Of a stretch of DNA of 21,244 bases, positions 7,250-14,054 are shown piece by piece; positions within the stretch are counted from its first letter, which is position 1; each line of letters begins with the position of its first letter. The position numbers and the translations under genes were made by a program. The notes beneath the pieces are model-generated. The model was not told where the DNA came from. It worked only from the letters and a program-made list of their open reading frames with translations, and searched no databases. Source of the DNA: a virus; IMG/VR virus record IMGVR_UViG_3300006810_000492, positions 1-21,244 of that record; one strand, written 5' to 3'.

Positions 7250-9106
7250 TTATCTATGACCATCGGGTCTAGCATCAACACGTAAAGTTCCAAATCTCCA
7301 ATTATCATCTACACTAGAATCGCTCAATATTTTAACTGCTATTTGTCTCCCTCTTGATCTAGTATTAACTTCTCTTGTACTTGATGTAATATCAATCTCT
7401 CCTGATTCCGTAGGAGTATCAGCAGGAAATTCTCTTGATAATAAATTCATTTTTACAGTTCCCTGTAAGTTTTTAAAGTCAGGAATATATCCTCGAATAA
7501 ACATGAATTGATCCCCGTCTGCTATATCTACATCTCCACTAGTAATATATGATTCCATAATCTCACCATTTTTAGTCGTACCAGTTTCTTGTTCATAAAT
7601 AAAGCTACGACCTGGCGATACTCCATTTAAAGTTTGAGATGTTGCTGCAGTAGAATTAGCGTAATATTCTGTAGCTTGAGGAACGTTGTAGACACCTTGA
7701 TCAACCCAAGTACTACGATTCATAGTTCCTATATACCATGTATTTTCTAAATAATTATAGATTACATACTTATCTACTTGACTTGAATTAGCTGAAGGGT
7801 AAAACCAGATAACTTCATTAAATTTATTATTTTCACCAGCGTAAACTTGAGGATATTGAATATTATTTATATCTCCAAATACATATGATTTAACTGTACA
7901 AGGAATTTCTTGTATTCCACCTCGATACATCATAAATCGACCTTCTGACATCCAATAAGCTGCATCATTTACTATAACAACAGCATTCATTCCTACTGCT
8001 CCACAATCAGTTCCTAATAATTTAAATCCAAAAGTATAAGGAGGACCAATAAACTGCATTGTGTGTAAAGCTTGATCAGTCCATATAAGTATTTCATTTC
8101 TAGTTTTCTTAGCAGATACGATTCTACTTCCTTCAGCTAGTCTTTGTGAACCTGCTGTATTAATAGCGTTAGCTGTCCATTGAGTAAAGTTTTCTTGATC
8201 AGACCATCTAATAAACATATCTTCTTGAGTTGAAGTATCTCCAATAGTAGTTTCAGTTCCAAAACATACTAGATGTCGATCTGGTGTAGAAACTAAACCA
8301 GTAATAGAACTAGTAGGAGCGTTATTAACAGGAACCATACGCTGAGTTACTCCTGCGGAAGTATCCCATACATATACTCCACCATCTTTTTTCCAACCAT
8401 ATAAATCTTCACCAGCGTTATCAAAAGACCACATTCCCATATTAAGTACAACGTTTGAAGTTGATCTAGCTGTTCCCCATGCTTCTGCACTCCAAGTAGA
8501 AGTGCCCCAACCATAACCTTGAGTTTGAATATCAGGTTCTATTGATATTTCAAAATCAGTATCGCCATCTCCTGTAGATGTAATACCAGCATTTGCTTCA
8601 TTAGATGGCATTTGAATGTAAAAAGCACTAGAGTTAGCTATACCTTGTATTTCAAATTCACCAGTTTCAAAGTCAGATGCTACATAAGAAGTTCCTGTAG
8701 TAAGATTAGTTACATTACTAAAAATAGCAAAATCACCTGTAGAAGCACCATGATTAGCTATTTCTACAGTAACGTTAGAACTACCATTAGTAGTTGTAAA
8801 CATATTAGTTAATGAAGTATTAGATTGTCGAATAGGAGTAACATCACTAAGATTTCCACCTGTATAAATATAAACTTTTTTATTAGTTCCAAGTCCGATA
8901 TATCGAGTACCGGCTAAATCGAACCAAGCTTTAATTCCTCTCACTGCTCCTACCATTGCTGTACTTGCAATACGAAGCCAACCACCTATTTTTTGAGGAA
9001 GTCCAAAGCGAAAACGTACTTTATCGCAATCGACCCATGTGCCTTCTGCGCCATATTCAGTGTTTTCTTTATCGATACCTGGACGGAATTGTACCTTATT
9101 TAGCAT
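7250..9106 (-). CDS. Tail nozzle/hub-like protein (T7 gp12 or P22 gp10-like), probable
   Basis: A 618-residue beta-rich protein. The opening FRPGIDKENTEYGAEG, then WVDCDKVRFRFGLPQKIGGW, is a pattern I associate with phage tail nozzle / stabilisation proteins, which close the distal end of the short tail and bind the adaptor ring. Repeated W-rich strand motifs follow (about 60-90, 200-245, 285-325), as expected for a propeller or beta-sandwich. The frame can also begin at TTG 9112, giving two more residues; I chose ATG at 9106 because neither has a ribosome site and ATG is the stronger codon. A 39-base AT-rich spacer separates it from the preceding cassette. Its place before the putative internal virion genes fits the T7 gene 12 position. 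Structural role is likely; exact homology is inferred. Confidence 0.6.
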   Translation of the reverse strand: MLNKVQFRPGIDKENTEYGAEGTWVDCDKVRFRFGLPQKIGGWLRIASTAMVGAVRGIKAWFDLAGTRYIGLGTNKKVYIYTGGNLSDVTPIRQSNTSLTNMFTTTNGSSNVTVEIANHGASTGDFAIFSNVTNLTTGTSYVASDFETGEFEIQGIANSSAFYIQMPSNEANAGITSTGDGDTDFEISIEPDIQTQGYGWGTSTWSAEAWGTARSTSNVVLNMGMWSFDNAGEDLYGWKKDGGVYVWDTSAGVTQRMVPVNNAPTSSITGLVSTPDRHLVCFGTETTIGDTSTQEDMFIRWSDQENFTQWTANAINTAGSQRLAEGSRIVSAKKTRNEILIWTDQALHTMQFIGPPYTFGFKLLGTDCGAVGMNAVVIVNDAAYWMSEGRFMMYRGGIQEIPCTVKSYVFGDINNIQYPQVYAGENNKFNEVIWFYPSANSSQVDKYVIYNYLENTWYIGTMNRSTWVDQGVYNVPQATEYYANSTAATSQTLNGVSPGRSFIYEQETGTTKNGEIMESYITSGDVDIADGDQFMFIRGYIPDFKNLQGTVKMNLLSREFPADTPTESGEIDITSSTREVNTRSRGRQIAVKILSDSSVDDNWRFGTLRVDARPDGHR

Positions 9107-9145
9107 AAACAATACTATATATTATGTTTTATTGCTATTAAACTA

Positions 9146-9682
9146 CTAATTTATATTGCATGTCATAGACAATTTTGGGCTATTTATTTCAACAACTTGA
9201 TGGTTAATAAATTTATCAAAACCAATACAGTCTTGGTCTTTTAAACTTATTTCTTTTTCGTCTATTATCCACTTTGATTTCCCAAATATATTTTTAACTA
9301 TAACTGGATAATAATGATTATGTTTATCAAAAGAAACTGATTTTTTCCCATTACCAAAATAAAAATTACAGTTACATTCTTTTTTAAAGATATTAAATAA
9401 TAACTGATTAAAAATCCAAGTATCTCTACAGAATCCATTTATTTTAGAGAAAATAAGAGTATAGCCTTCTTCATACCTTTTTATACATTTTTCAGAGTCT
9501 AGATAATCGTCTTTCCAAAAGAAGTCTTGATCTTTTTCTCCATTTTCATTTATGGCTTCAATACTAGGTTGATTATAAATTGGGTATATTTTAGGCCATC
9601 TATATCTATCTAATAATCTGTCTAATATATTTTCTTCAGTAAGATTTATTTTTTTGCTTTTTAAAAAATCTAAATTAATCAT
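9146..9682 (-). CDS. Cupin/JmjC-like protein, possible Fe(II) oxygenase
   Basis: A 178-residue protein whose C-terminal third looks like a double-stranded beta-helix core: FDKHNHYYPVIVKNIFGKSKW (around 118-138), then LKDQDCIGFDKFINHQV (147-163), then a final strand LSMTCNI. This resembles the HxD ... GxKxW ... H arrangement of JmjC/cupin_4 hydroxylases, but the first motif is H121-N-H123 instead of HxD, with H161 as the distal ligand. It may bind metal and hydroxylate a substrate, or be a non-catalytic cupin. The N-terminal half (1-110) has no family I recognise and contains CxC at 103-105. Last gene of the oxygenase cassette; its ATG overlaps the preceding stop as ATGA (9679-9682). Confidence 0.5.
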   Translation of the reverse strand: MINLDFLKSKKINLTEENILDRLLDRYRWPKIYPIYNQPSIEAINENGEKDQDFFWKDDYLDSEKCIKRYEEGYTLIFSKINGFCRDTWIFNQLLFNIFKKECNCNFYFGNGKKSVSFDKHNHYYPVIVKNIFGKSKWIIDEKEISLKDQDCIGFDKFINHQVVEINSPKLSMTCNIN

Positions 9683-10227
9683 GAATCTCTTACACTTATA
9701 TTAAACGCCATAGAAATTCTATCTTCTTCTCCTGTATGCTCAAATACAGCATGTTTTGTAAATCCAGGGAAAAGAACTAACATATTGTCCTTTAACTCAA
9801 GTGATTGTTGGTATTCTTCAAACCACATTTGAGTTAAACAAGGAACATTTAAATAAAAAGCACCCGAAAAAGGAATGTTATGAATATGAGAAATTGTAAA
9901 ATCTCCTTTTTTATGTCGCATGCCCCAAGAATTTTCTAAAGAAAAAATTGTTTTGTGATGAGGGGTTGGAGTTCTTAATGTCCAAACTGTACACAAAAAT
10001 TCAATTATTTTTTGATGAATAAAATTAAAATCTGAATCTTCCATTAATTTTGTATAGTTAGTCATGGATGCTTTTACATTAGTCATTCTCTGCATTTCAT
10101 CAACTTCTGTATATTGTTTAATTTTATTAGAAATATGTTTTATGTAGTTTTTATCATCAATAAAATCTTCAAATATATAAATACTATTAATAGCTGATGA
10201 AGAGTGTTGAAGTAATTTAAGTTTCAT
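9679..10227 (-). CDS. Putative 2-oxoglutarate/Fe(II) oxygenase (Oxy_5-like)
   Basis: A 182-residue protein resembling small phage 2OG-Fe(II) oxygenases. The core is SHIHNIPFSGAFYLNVP (113-129) with H114-I-H116, then LVLFPGFTKHAVFEHTGEED (150-169) with H159, and R170 in RISMAFNI as the likely 2-oxoglutarate carboxylate anchor. In the family I have in mind the iron-facing motif reads HxHxxxxxSG, so the absence of HxD is expected. These enzymes oxidise an unactivated C-H bond of a protein, sugar or nucleobase; the substrate here is unknown. The N-terminus IYIFEDFIDD is typical of the lead-in strand of these folds. The ATG start at 10227 overlaps the preceding gene by 11 bases. Third 2OG oxygenase of the cassette in transcription order. 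Confidence 0.7.
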   Translation of the reverse strand: MKLKLLQHSSSAINSIYIFEDFIDDKNYIKHISNKIKQYTEVDEMQRMTNVKASMTNYTKLMEDSDFNFIHQKIIEFLCTVWTLRTPTPHHKTIFSLENSWGMRHKKGDFTISHIHNIPFSGAFYLNVPCLTQMWFEEYQQSLELKDNMLVLFPGFTKHAVFEHTGEEDRISMAFNISVRDS

Positions 10228-10876
10228 AAAATTTAATTATTTCTTCTGGTATTTTACTTTTTATATAGTTTATTTGTTTTTCAGTTAATTTTCTAGTGGT
10301 ATTAGTAATATAGTCTTTTTTACGCTCATCAAAATCTTTAGCAGTCTGACTTACTCGATAATCTACATTATTAGTAAATAATATCCATTGAGCATTTCTT
10401 TTCTTTAGTCCTAATTTATTTTCTATTTGAGATAAAACTTCAACTGCTCCTGGTTGATCGCACATTTTTCTTTGATTCATAATTATATAATTAGTCCTAT
10501 TTAAATATTTAATCCAATTAGTATGAAATTCTATCCACTTTTCTATACATAAACGTAAGCTAAATCTATATTTTATATTATCGATAATTAAATCGGGATC
10601 AATATCGTCACTAAATTTAGTAAGATTCCAATAATTAATAAAATCTACATCACCTCGAATAATACTTTCTACCCACATTAAAGGTGTTTTATAACAAAAT
10701 ATTAAAGAACTGTTATTAGTTAAATTAGATGTAGCTTTATCGGCATCTGGATTATGTTTCCATGACCAATTACCAGCATCATTTATGTTTCCCCATTCAC
10801 TATAAAAATTAGTAAGAACTAATTGTTTTGCGTAATTAGTACAAGTTCTTTGAATACCAAAAGTGTAGAATTTCAC
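10217..10876 (-). CDS. Sulfotransferase-like P-loop protein
   Basis: A 219-residue protein with sulfotransferase-like elements: FGIQRTCTNY (6-15) at the place of the 5'-phosphosulfate loop, WKHNP (39-43), LIFCYKTPLMWVESI (58-72), which matches the usual strand plus vRdPxxwxxS segment that binds the 3'-phosphate of PAPS, and a late YIIMNQRKMCDQPGAVEVLSQI like the family's yExL-xDP segment, followed by LGL. Such enzymes move sulfate from PAPS to sugars, tyrosines or small molecules. The loop is not canonical and phage members of this fold may use other donors, so donor and acceptor are unknown. The start is GTG at 10876, overlapping the previous stop as GTGA (10873-10876). Confidence is moderate for the fold and low for the reaction. 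Confidence 0.6.
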   Translation of the reverse strand: MKFYTFGIQRTCTNYAKQLVLTNFYSEWGNINDAGNWSWKHNPDADKATSNLTNNSSLIFCYKTPLMWVESIIRGDVDFINYWNLTKFSDDIDPDLIIDNIKYRFSLRLCIEKWIEFHTNWIKYLNRTNYIIMNQRKMCDQPGAVEVLSQIENKLGLKKRNAQWILFTNNVDYRVSQTAKDFDERKKDYITNTTRKLTEKQINYIKSKIPEEIIKFYET

Positions 10877-11475
10877 TTTTTACTAGTTTCTCCAATAGAT
10901 TCTCTTTTGTCAAACTTATATTCTTTATAAGGTCCTTCTTGATCTACATAGTGTAAAAACACAGTTATGAAATGATCGTGTTTACAATATTCTCTCCAAT
11001 GAATTTTATCCATTCCTTTAAAAATTACTGCATTATTTGGAAGCATGGGAAATTTATAATCTATTCTATAACGATTATAGTTTCCTTGCGTATCCCAATA
11101 TTTATAATCTGAGTTTTCGTCAGCTTCTCCTACAAATATTTCGTAAGGTTCATTATGTGGTTGTGCTCCTAAACATAGTGCAACTGTGTATTCACACGAT
11201 GGTCTATCTGTATGAACTGCTAAATCAGATTCTTTATCATAAATCCTAAAAAAAGAATAAGTTGGCCATAGTCTTTTTTTCACATTTTGCTCTATAACAC
11301 TGGTGCTCATATCTAAAAGAGTTTCCATATAATAATCACTATATTGACTTACAAAACTTTTACTTTGATTATCTACATTTAATTGGTCTTTATTTTGAAA
11401 CTTTAAAAGACAGTAATTATATGAAAGATGTAATATATTTTCTGGTAAAAATTCTTTAATAAATATCGGTTCCAT
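10873..11475 (-). CDS. 2-oxoglutarate/Fe(II) oxygenase
   Basis: A 200-residue protein with a clear HxD...H core: SFFRIYDKESDLAVHTDRPS (74-93) giving H88-T-D90, NAVIFKGMDKIHWREYCKHD (148-167) giving distal H159, and FITVFLHYVD (169-178). The start of the core (YxxYxxG/ExDLxxHxDR) and the ending HWRE...FLHYVD are features of oxygenases common in marine phages. The fold hydroxylates a C-H bond using O2 and 2-oxoglutarate; the substrate is unknown. R161 or a later basic residue may anchor 2-oxoglutarate, as no arginine sits at the usual +10 position. ATG start at 11475, one base after the preceding stop (11477-11479), consistent with coupled translation. Neighbours are another oxygenase and the sulfotransferase-like gene. 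Confidence 0.8.
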   Translation of the reverse strand: MEPIFIKEFLPENILHLSYNYCLLKFQNKDQLNVDNQSKSFVSQYSDYYMETLLDMSTSVIEQNVKKRLWPTYSFFRIYDKESDLAVHTDRPSCEYTVALCLGAQPHNEPYEIFVGEADENSDYKYWDTQGNYNRYRIDYKFPMLPNNAVIFKGMDKIHWREYCKHDHFITVFLHYVDQEGPYKEYKFDKRESIGETSKK

Positions 11476-11476
11476 A

Positions 11477-12022
11477 TTAATACACCCACCCTATTATTGC
11501 GTATCTAATTCCTTTTGTAACTTTATTAACTTGATGAGGAAACATAAAATTTGAAGGGAACATTACAGCATCTCCAATATTTTGTGGGTATTGAATTTTA
11601 CCTTCTTTTCCTAAATCAAAAACAAATTCTCCGCCTGTGAAAGAATTATTTAAACAAATAGATATTGAAAAAGCTCTTTTTGTTACTTCAGTTCCAAAAT
11701 CTCTATGAAATTTGTAACCAGCATCATATTCGTTAGCGACATATTTTAAAATTTCTAATGAACTTATTTTATTAACGTCAGTTTTTTCTATGCTTTTTTC
11801 ATAAAAAGAAACACAATCAAAAATAGTTTTTTCAATATAGTTAAAACAAATTTTTTTACCAAAACTATCTTTAGTAATTGGTCTAGTATCACAGTTTCTA
11901 ATTTTTCTATTTTCCCCTCCTACAGTTTGAGCGGTTATTAGATTGTTGTCGTAATATGAAATAATTTTTTTACAGTATTCTTCTGGAATTAGTTTTTTAA
12001 CTTCTAAAATATACTCTTTCAC
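11477..12022 (-). CDS. Prolyl 4-hydroxylase-like 2OG-Fe(II) oxygenase
   Basis: A 181-residue protein with all expected residues of the P4H-type family: YDAGYKFHRDFGTE with H106-R-D108, FSISICLNNSFTGGEFVF (118-135), the beta-hairpin GDAVMFP (150-156), H163 in FPHQV and R173 in TKGIRY, ten residues after the distal histidine as usual for the 2-oxoglutarate anchor. It should hydroxylate proline or another side chain, or a sugar, using O2, Fe(II) and 2-oxoglutarate; the substrate is unknown. The start is GTG at 12022, with a GAAAGG ribosome site upstream; the ATG two bases further upstream is out of frame and stops at once. First gene of the AT-rich five-gene cassette, downstream of the tail appendage genes. 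Confidence 0.88.
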   Translation of the reverse strand: MKEYILEVKKLIPEEYCKKIISYYDNNLITAQTVGGENRKIRNCDTRPITKDSFGKKICFNYIEKTIFDCVSFYEKSIEKTDVNKISSLEILKYVANEYDAGYKFHRDFGTEVTKRAFSISICLNNSFTGGEFVFDLGKEGKIQYPQNIGDAVMFPSNFMFPHQVNKVTKGIRYAIIGWVY

Positions 12023-12035
12023 ATAAGCCTTTCTC

Positions 12036-12056
12036 TTATTAATTAAAAATTAATAA
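12036..12056. repeat. A/T-only inverted repeat at the cassette boundary
   Basis: A perfect 9-bp inverted repeat, ttattaatt at 12036-12044 and aattaataa at 12048-12056, with a 3-base loop. It covers the stop codon of the 150-aa gene and the short gap before the oxygenase cassette. Being all A/T it would be a weak hairpin, and chance occurrence in AT-rich DNA is plausible. Confidence 0.35.
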
Positions 12057-12502
12057 GTGATACTATGATTAGCTAAATAATTAACTCTAGCTGTGTCTGC
12101 TGCACTTGTAGCTGCACTTCTTGCCGCTGAATCATCTTCTAAGCCAGCGTCTGCATGAGCATCATAAGTAGAATTATAAGAAGATTGCCAAACATCTTGT
12201 GCCTCACATCTTATAACTACATTAGTAGCCCATTGAGGAAAAGAAGATAAAGATTCATTTTCCCTGTTATCTATAAATTCTAATTCGCCAGTGTTAGTTG
12301 TAGCATTCCATTGTAATGCATGGACATTAGCGTCTATTTCAGTATGGGATCTAATATTATAATAAACACGAGAATCGATATAAACATCTGATTCTGTGTT
12401 GCCTGTTCCTAACCTTGGACCGTTGCCATCTAAATATCCACCAGCATCAAAAATAATAGTTATTCTAGTATTAGCTGTTGTGTTATTTACTGTTGTTGTC
12501 AT
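12050..12502 (-). CDS. Unknown protein, likely tail appendage or accessory
   Basis: A 150-residue protein I do not recognise. It starts with a Thr/Asn-rich strand-like segment (1-20), has a GGYLDGNGPRLGTG loop, an aromatic-rich beta-like middle (about 38-105), and an acidic, Ala-rich C-terminal helix (115-140, including SAARSAATSAADTAR). The start ATG at 12502 follows AAGGAAAA and lies 20 bases inside the preceding four-cysteine gene. Its location right after the tail fibre and four-cysteine genes suggests a fibre-associated or fibre-assembly part, but nothing in its sequence shows this. No signal peptide or membrane segment. Confidence 0.6.
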   Translation of the reverse strand: MTTTVNNTTANTRITIIFDAGGYLDGNGPRLGTGNTESDVYIDSRVYYNIRSHTEIDANVHALQWNATTNTGELEFIDNRENESLSSFPQWATNVVIRCEAQDVWQSSYNSTYDAHADAGLEDDSAARSAATSAADTARVNYLANHSITY

Positions 12503-12920
12503 CTTTTTTTCCTTTCTTTACTTTTATCTTATTATTACTTAATTGTCTAATGGTTTCCTCTTCTAATTTAGGATCATTTTTTTCAATTGCTTTTTGATGG
12601 TTTCCAATTAATTCAAATATAGTAGTAGCGTTAACCATAAGATTTTTAGCTGAATCACTAGATTCTAAAAGCTTACTCATAGCATTATTTGATTTAACCA
12701 TTTCATTTCTAAATGATTCAGTTGCAGCTTGAGTTCCTTGAATATGTCTAGCGTTTTCTACTAATAATAATGGCATCCACGCTATTGAACATCCCCATTC
12801 TTGAACAGGAGCCCCTGTTTGTGGATGTGCTCCTTGAAGCATGTTATACCAAATACATTGGTGTTTAATACATTTTTTATTTAAAAGTGGACATTTTCCG
12901 TCCGGGTCGAATATGGGCAT
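12483..12920 (-). CDS. Four-cysteine virion-region protein, possible metal or Fe-S site
   Basis: A 145-residue protein with a compact N-terminal cysteine set: C10, C17, C22 and C44 in DGKCPLL, KKCIKHQCIWY and EWGCSIAW. The spacing (x6, x4, x21) would suit a zinc or iron-sulfur site. Then comes a hydrophobic helix (about 45-58, WMPLLLVENARHIQG), an amphipathic helical middle, and a basic Lys-rich tail (128-145). Similar cysteine-first proteins occur, from memory, beside tail fibre genes in other marine phages, so the family looks conserved; its function is unknown to me. The start ATG at 12920 has an AAGGAGAG ribosome site. It follows the tail fibre gene and precedes the unknown 150-aa gene. 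Confidence 0.65.
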   Translation of the reverse strand: MPIFDPDGKCPLLNKKCIKHQCIWYNMLQGAHPQTGAPVQEWGCSIAWMPLLLVENARHIQGTQAATESFRNEMVKSNNAMSKLLESSDSAKNLMVNATTIFELIGNHQKAIEKNDPKLEEETIRQLSNNKIKVKKGKKDDNNSK

Positions 12921-12935
12921 AAGCCCTCTCCTTTC

Positions 12936-14045
12936 TTAGTCTTTATTTGCTACAATTACGTTTGCGTATTTGACGTTCATCGCAGGTATAGATAATGGAG
13001 TATCTGCTGTTGACGCACTTGATAGAGAACCACTAAATGGGTGAGCATGCGATCCACCACCACCTGCTGGTTGCCATGTTTGAGGCTGAAAACTAAAAGG
13101 CCAAGGTTCTGCATTTCTATTATAAAAACTACTTGTCAACCAGTTCCATTGTGGATTTGGGTTATAAGGAGCTGGAGACTGACCACTTGGTTTGTGATTG
13201 TGCGAAGCTATTTGAGGAGTTGAAAGAGTTGTATCGCCCACAGTTCCTGACAAAGAACCTGAAACAGGAATTGTTCCTGTATTAACAGTTTTAGAAGAAG
13301 TAAAAGTTGAATAAAAAGAATCAGCTCCACCAGTTCCACCACCAGTTCCTGTTACAATAGACATTGCAGTATTTGCTAAAGCTGCACCTGTTTGTTTAGT
13401 CCAACCAGTCGGTGCTGAAGCTTGATTAAAAATCATTGAAGTATTAGCTTCGAAAGGATCAACGCCTGATAATCCAGCGCCGTTACCAGTAAATGAAGTT
13501 GCTGAAACTAAACCGTTAGCGTTAAGTGTAACTGCACTATTAACTGTAAGTGTACCTGTCATGGTAGTATCACCAACAATATTAGCAGTTCCTTTTACTG
13601 AAAGTGTTCCTAAAGAATTTGCAAATAGATCGACCATACCTGTACCTGCTTTATTATACATAATAGTATGAGCACCTTGAGTAATTGCTACACCATTAGC
13701 AGAATGGCCTGTTGGCGCAACTGTTAATGAAAAAGCACCAGCAGTATTATTATAAAAAATATATTCTTTTTCTACTGCAGGAACAAATACATAAATATTT
13801 CCGGTTAATGTCCCTGTAAATTCAATAATTTTATTAGCAGATTCATTTGTAGTTTCTACATTTGGATCTCTATTCGCTTGAGTTAAAGTAACGTTAGTTG
13901 AACCCGCAACTGACTTAGAAAGATATCCGCCGATAGCTGCATCTACAACTTCTAAGTTTTCGTTTGTATTATTTCCCCAAACACCAGAATTGGCGCCTGC
14001 TTCCATTAATTCTAATTTTAATCTATCTGAATAATTACTTGCCAT
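12936..14045 (-). CDS. Tail fibre with collar-type receptor-binding end
   Basis: A 369-residue fibre protein. Residues 1-45 (YSDRLKLELMEAGANSGVWG then NNTNENLEVVDAAIGG) are a common phage fibre N-terminus, followed by beta-rich shaft segments to about 190 with fibre-type repeats (GTLTVNSAVTLNANGL, SATSFTGNGAGLSG). Residues 200-240 (SMIFNQASAPTGWTKQTG onward) match the tail-collar domain opening. Two HxH motifs, H282-N-H284 and H333-A-H335, lie in the Gly/Pro-rich tip; in T4 long tail fibres HxH histidines from three chains bind iron ions along the tip. The ending PAMNVKYANVIVANK is typical of the collar domain. It probably trimerises and binds the host receptor. The start ATG at 14045 has AAGGAG overlapping the previous stop. 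Confidence 0.8.
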   Translation of the reverse strand: MASNYSDRLKLELMEAGANSGVWGNNTNENLEVVDAAIGGYLSKSVAGSTNVTLTQANRDPNVETTNESANKIIEFTGTLTGNIYVFVPAVEKEYIFYNNTAGAFSLTVAPTGHSANGVAITQGAHTIMYNKAGTGMVDLFANSLGTLSVKGTANIVGDTTMTGTLTVNSAVTLNANGLVSATSFTGNGAGLSGVDPFEANTSMIFNQASAPTGWTKQTGAALANTAMSIVTGTGGGTGGADSFYSTFTSSKTVNTGTIPVSGSLSGTVGDTTLSTPQIASHNHKPSGQSPAPYNPNPQWNWLTSSFYNRNAEPWPFSFQPQTWQPAGGGGSHAHPFSGSLSSASTADTPLSIPAMNVKYANVIVANKD

Positions 14046-14054
14046 TATTTCTCC

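Noticed and set aside
8612-8812. Plus-strand open frame of 66 codons opposite the nozzle-like gene
   Set aside because: Ser/Thr-rich antisense product, no start signals.
9107-9145. Possible promoter in the AT-rich spacer before the nozzle-like gene
   Set aside because: A TAATATA-like stretch exists, but in such AT-rich DNA this is expected by chance, and no matching upstream element is visible.
11037-11249. Plus-strand open frame of 70 codons opposite an oxygenase gene
   Set aside because: It antisenses the conserved HxD region of a well-supported gene and has no ribosome site.
13041-13223. Plus-strand open frame of 60 codons with Cys/Trp-rich product
   Set aside because: Antisense of the Gly/Pro/Trp-rich fibre tip; composition is a by-product.
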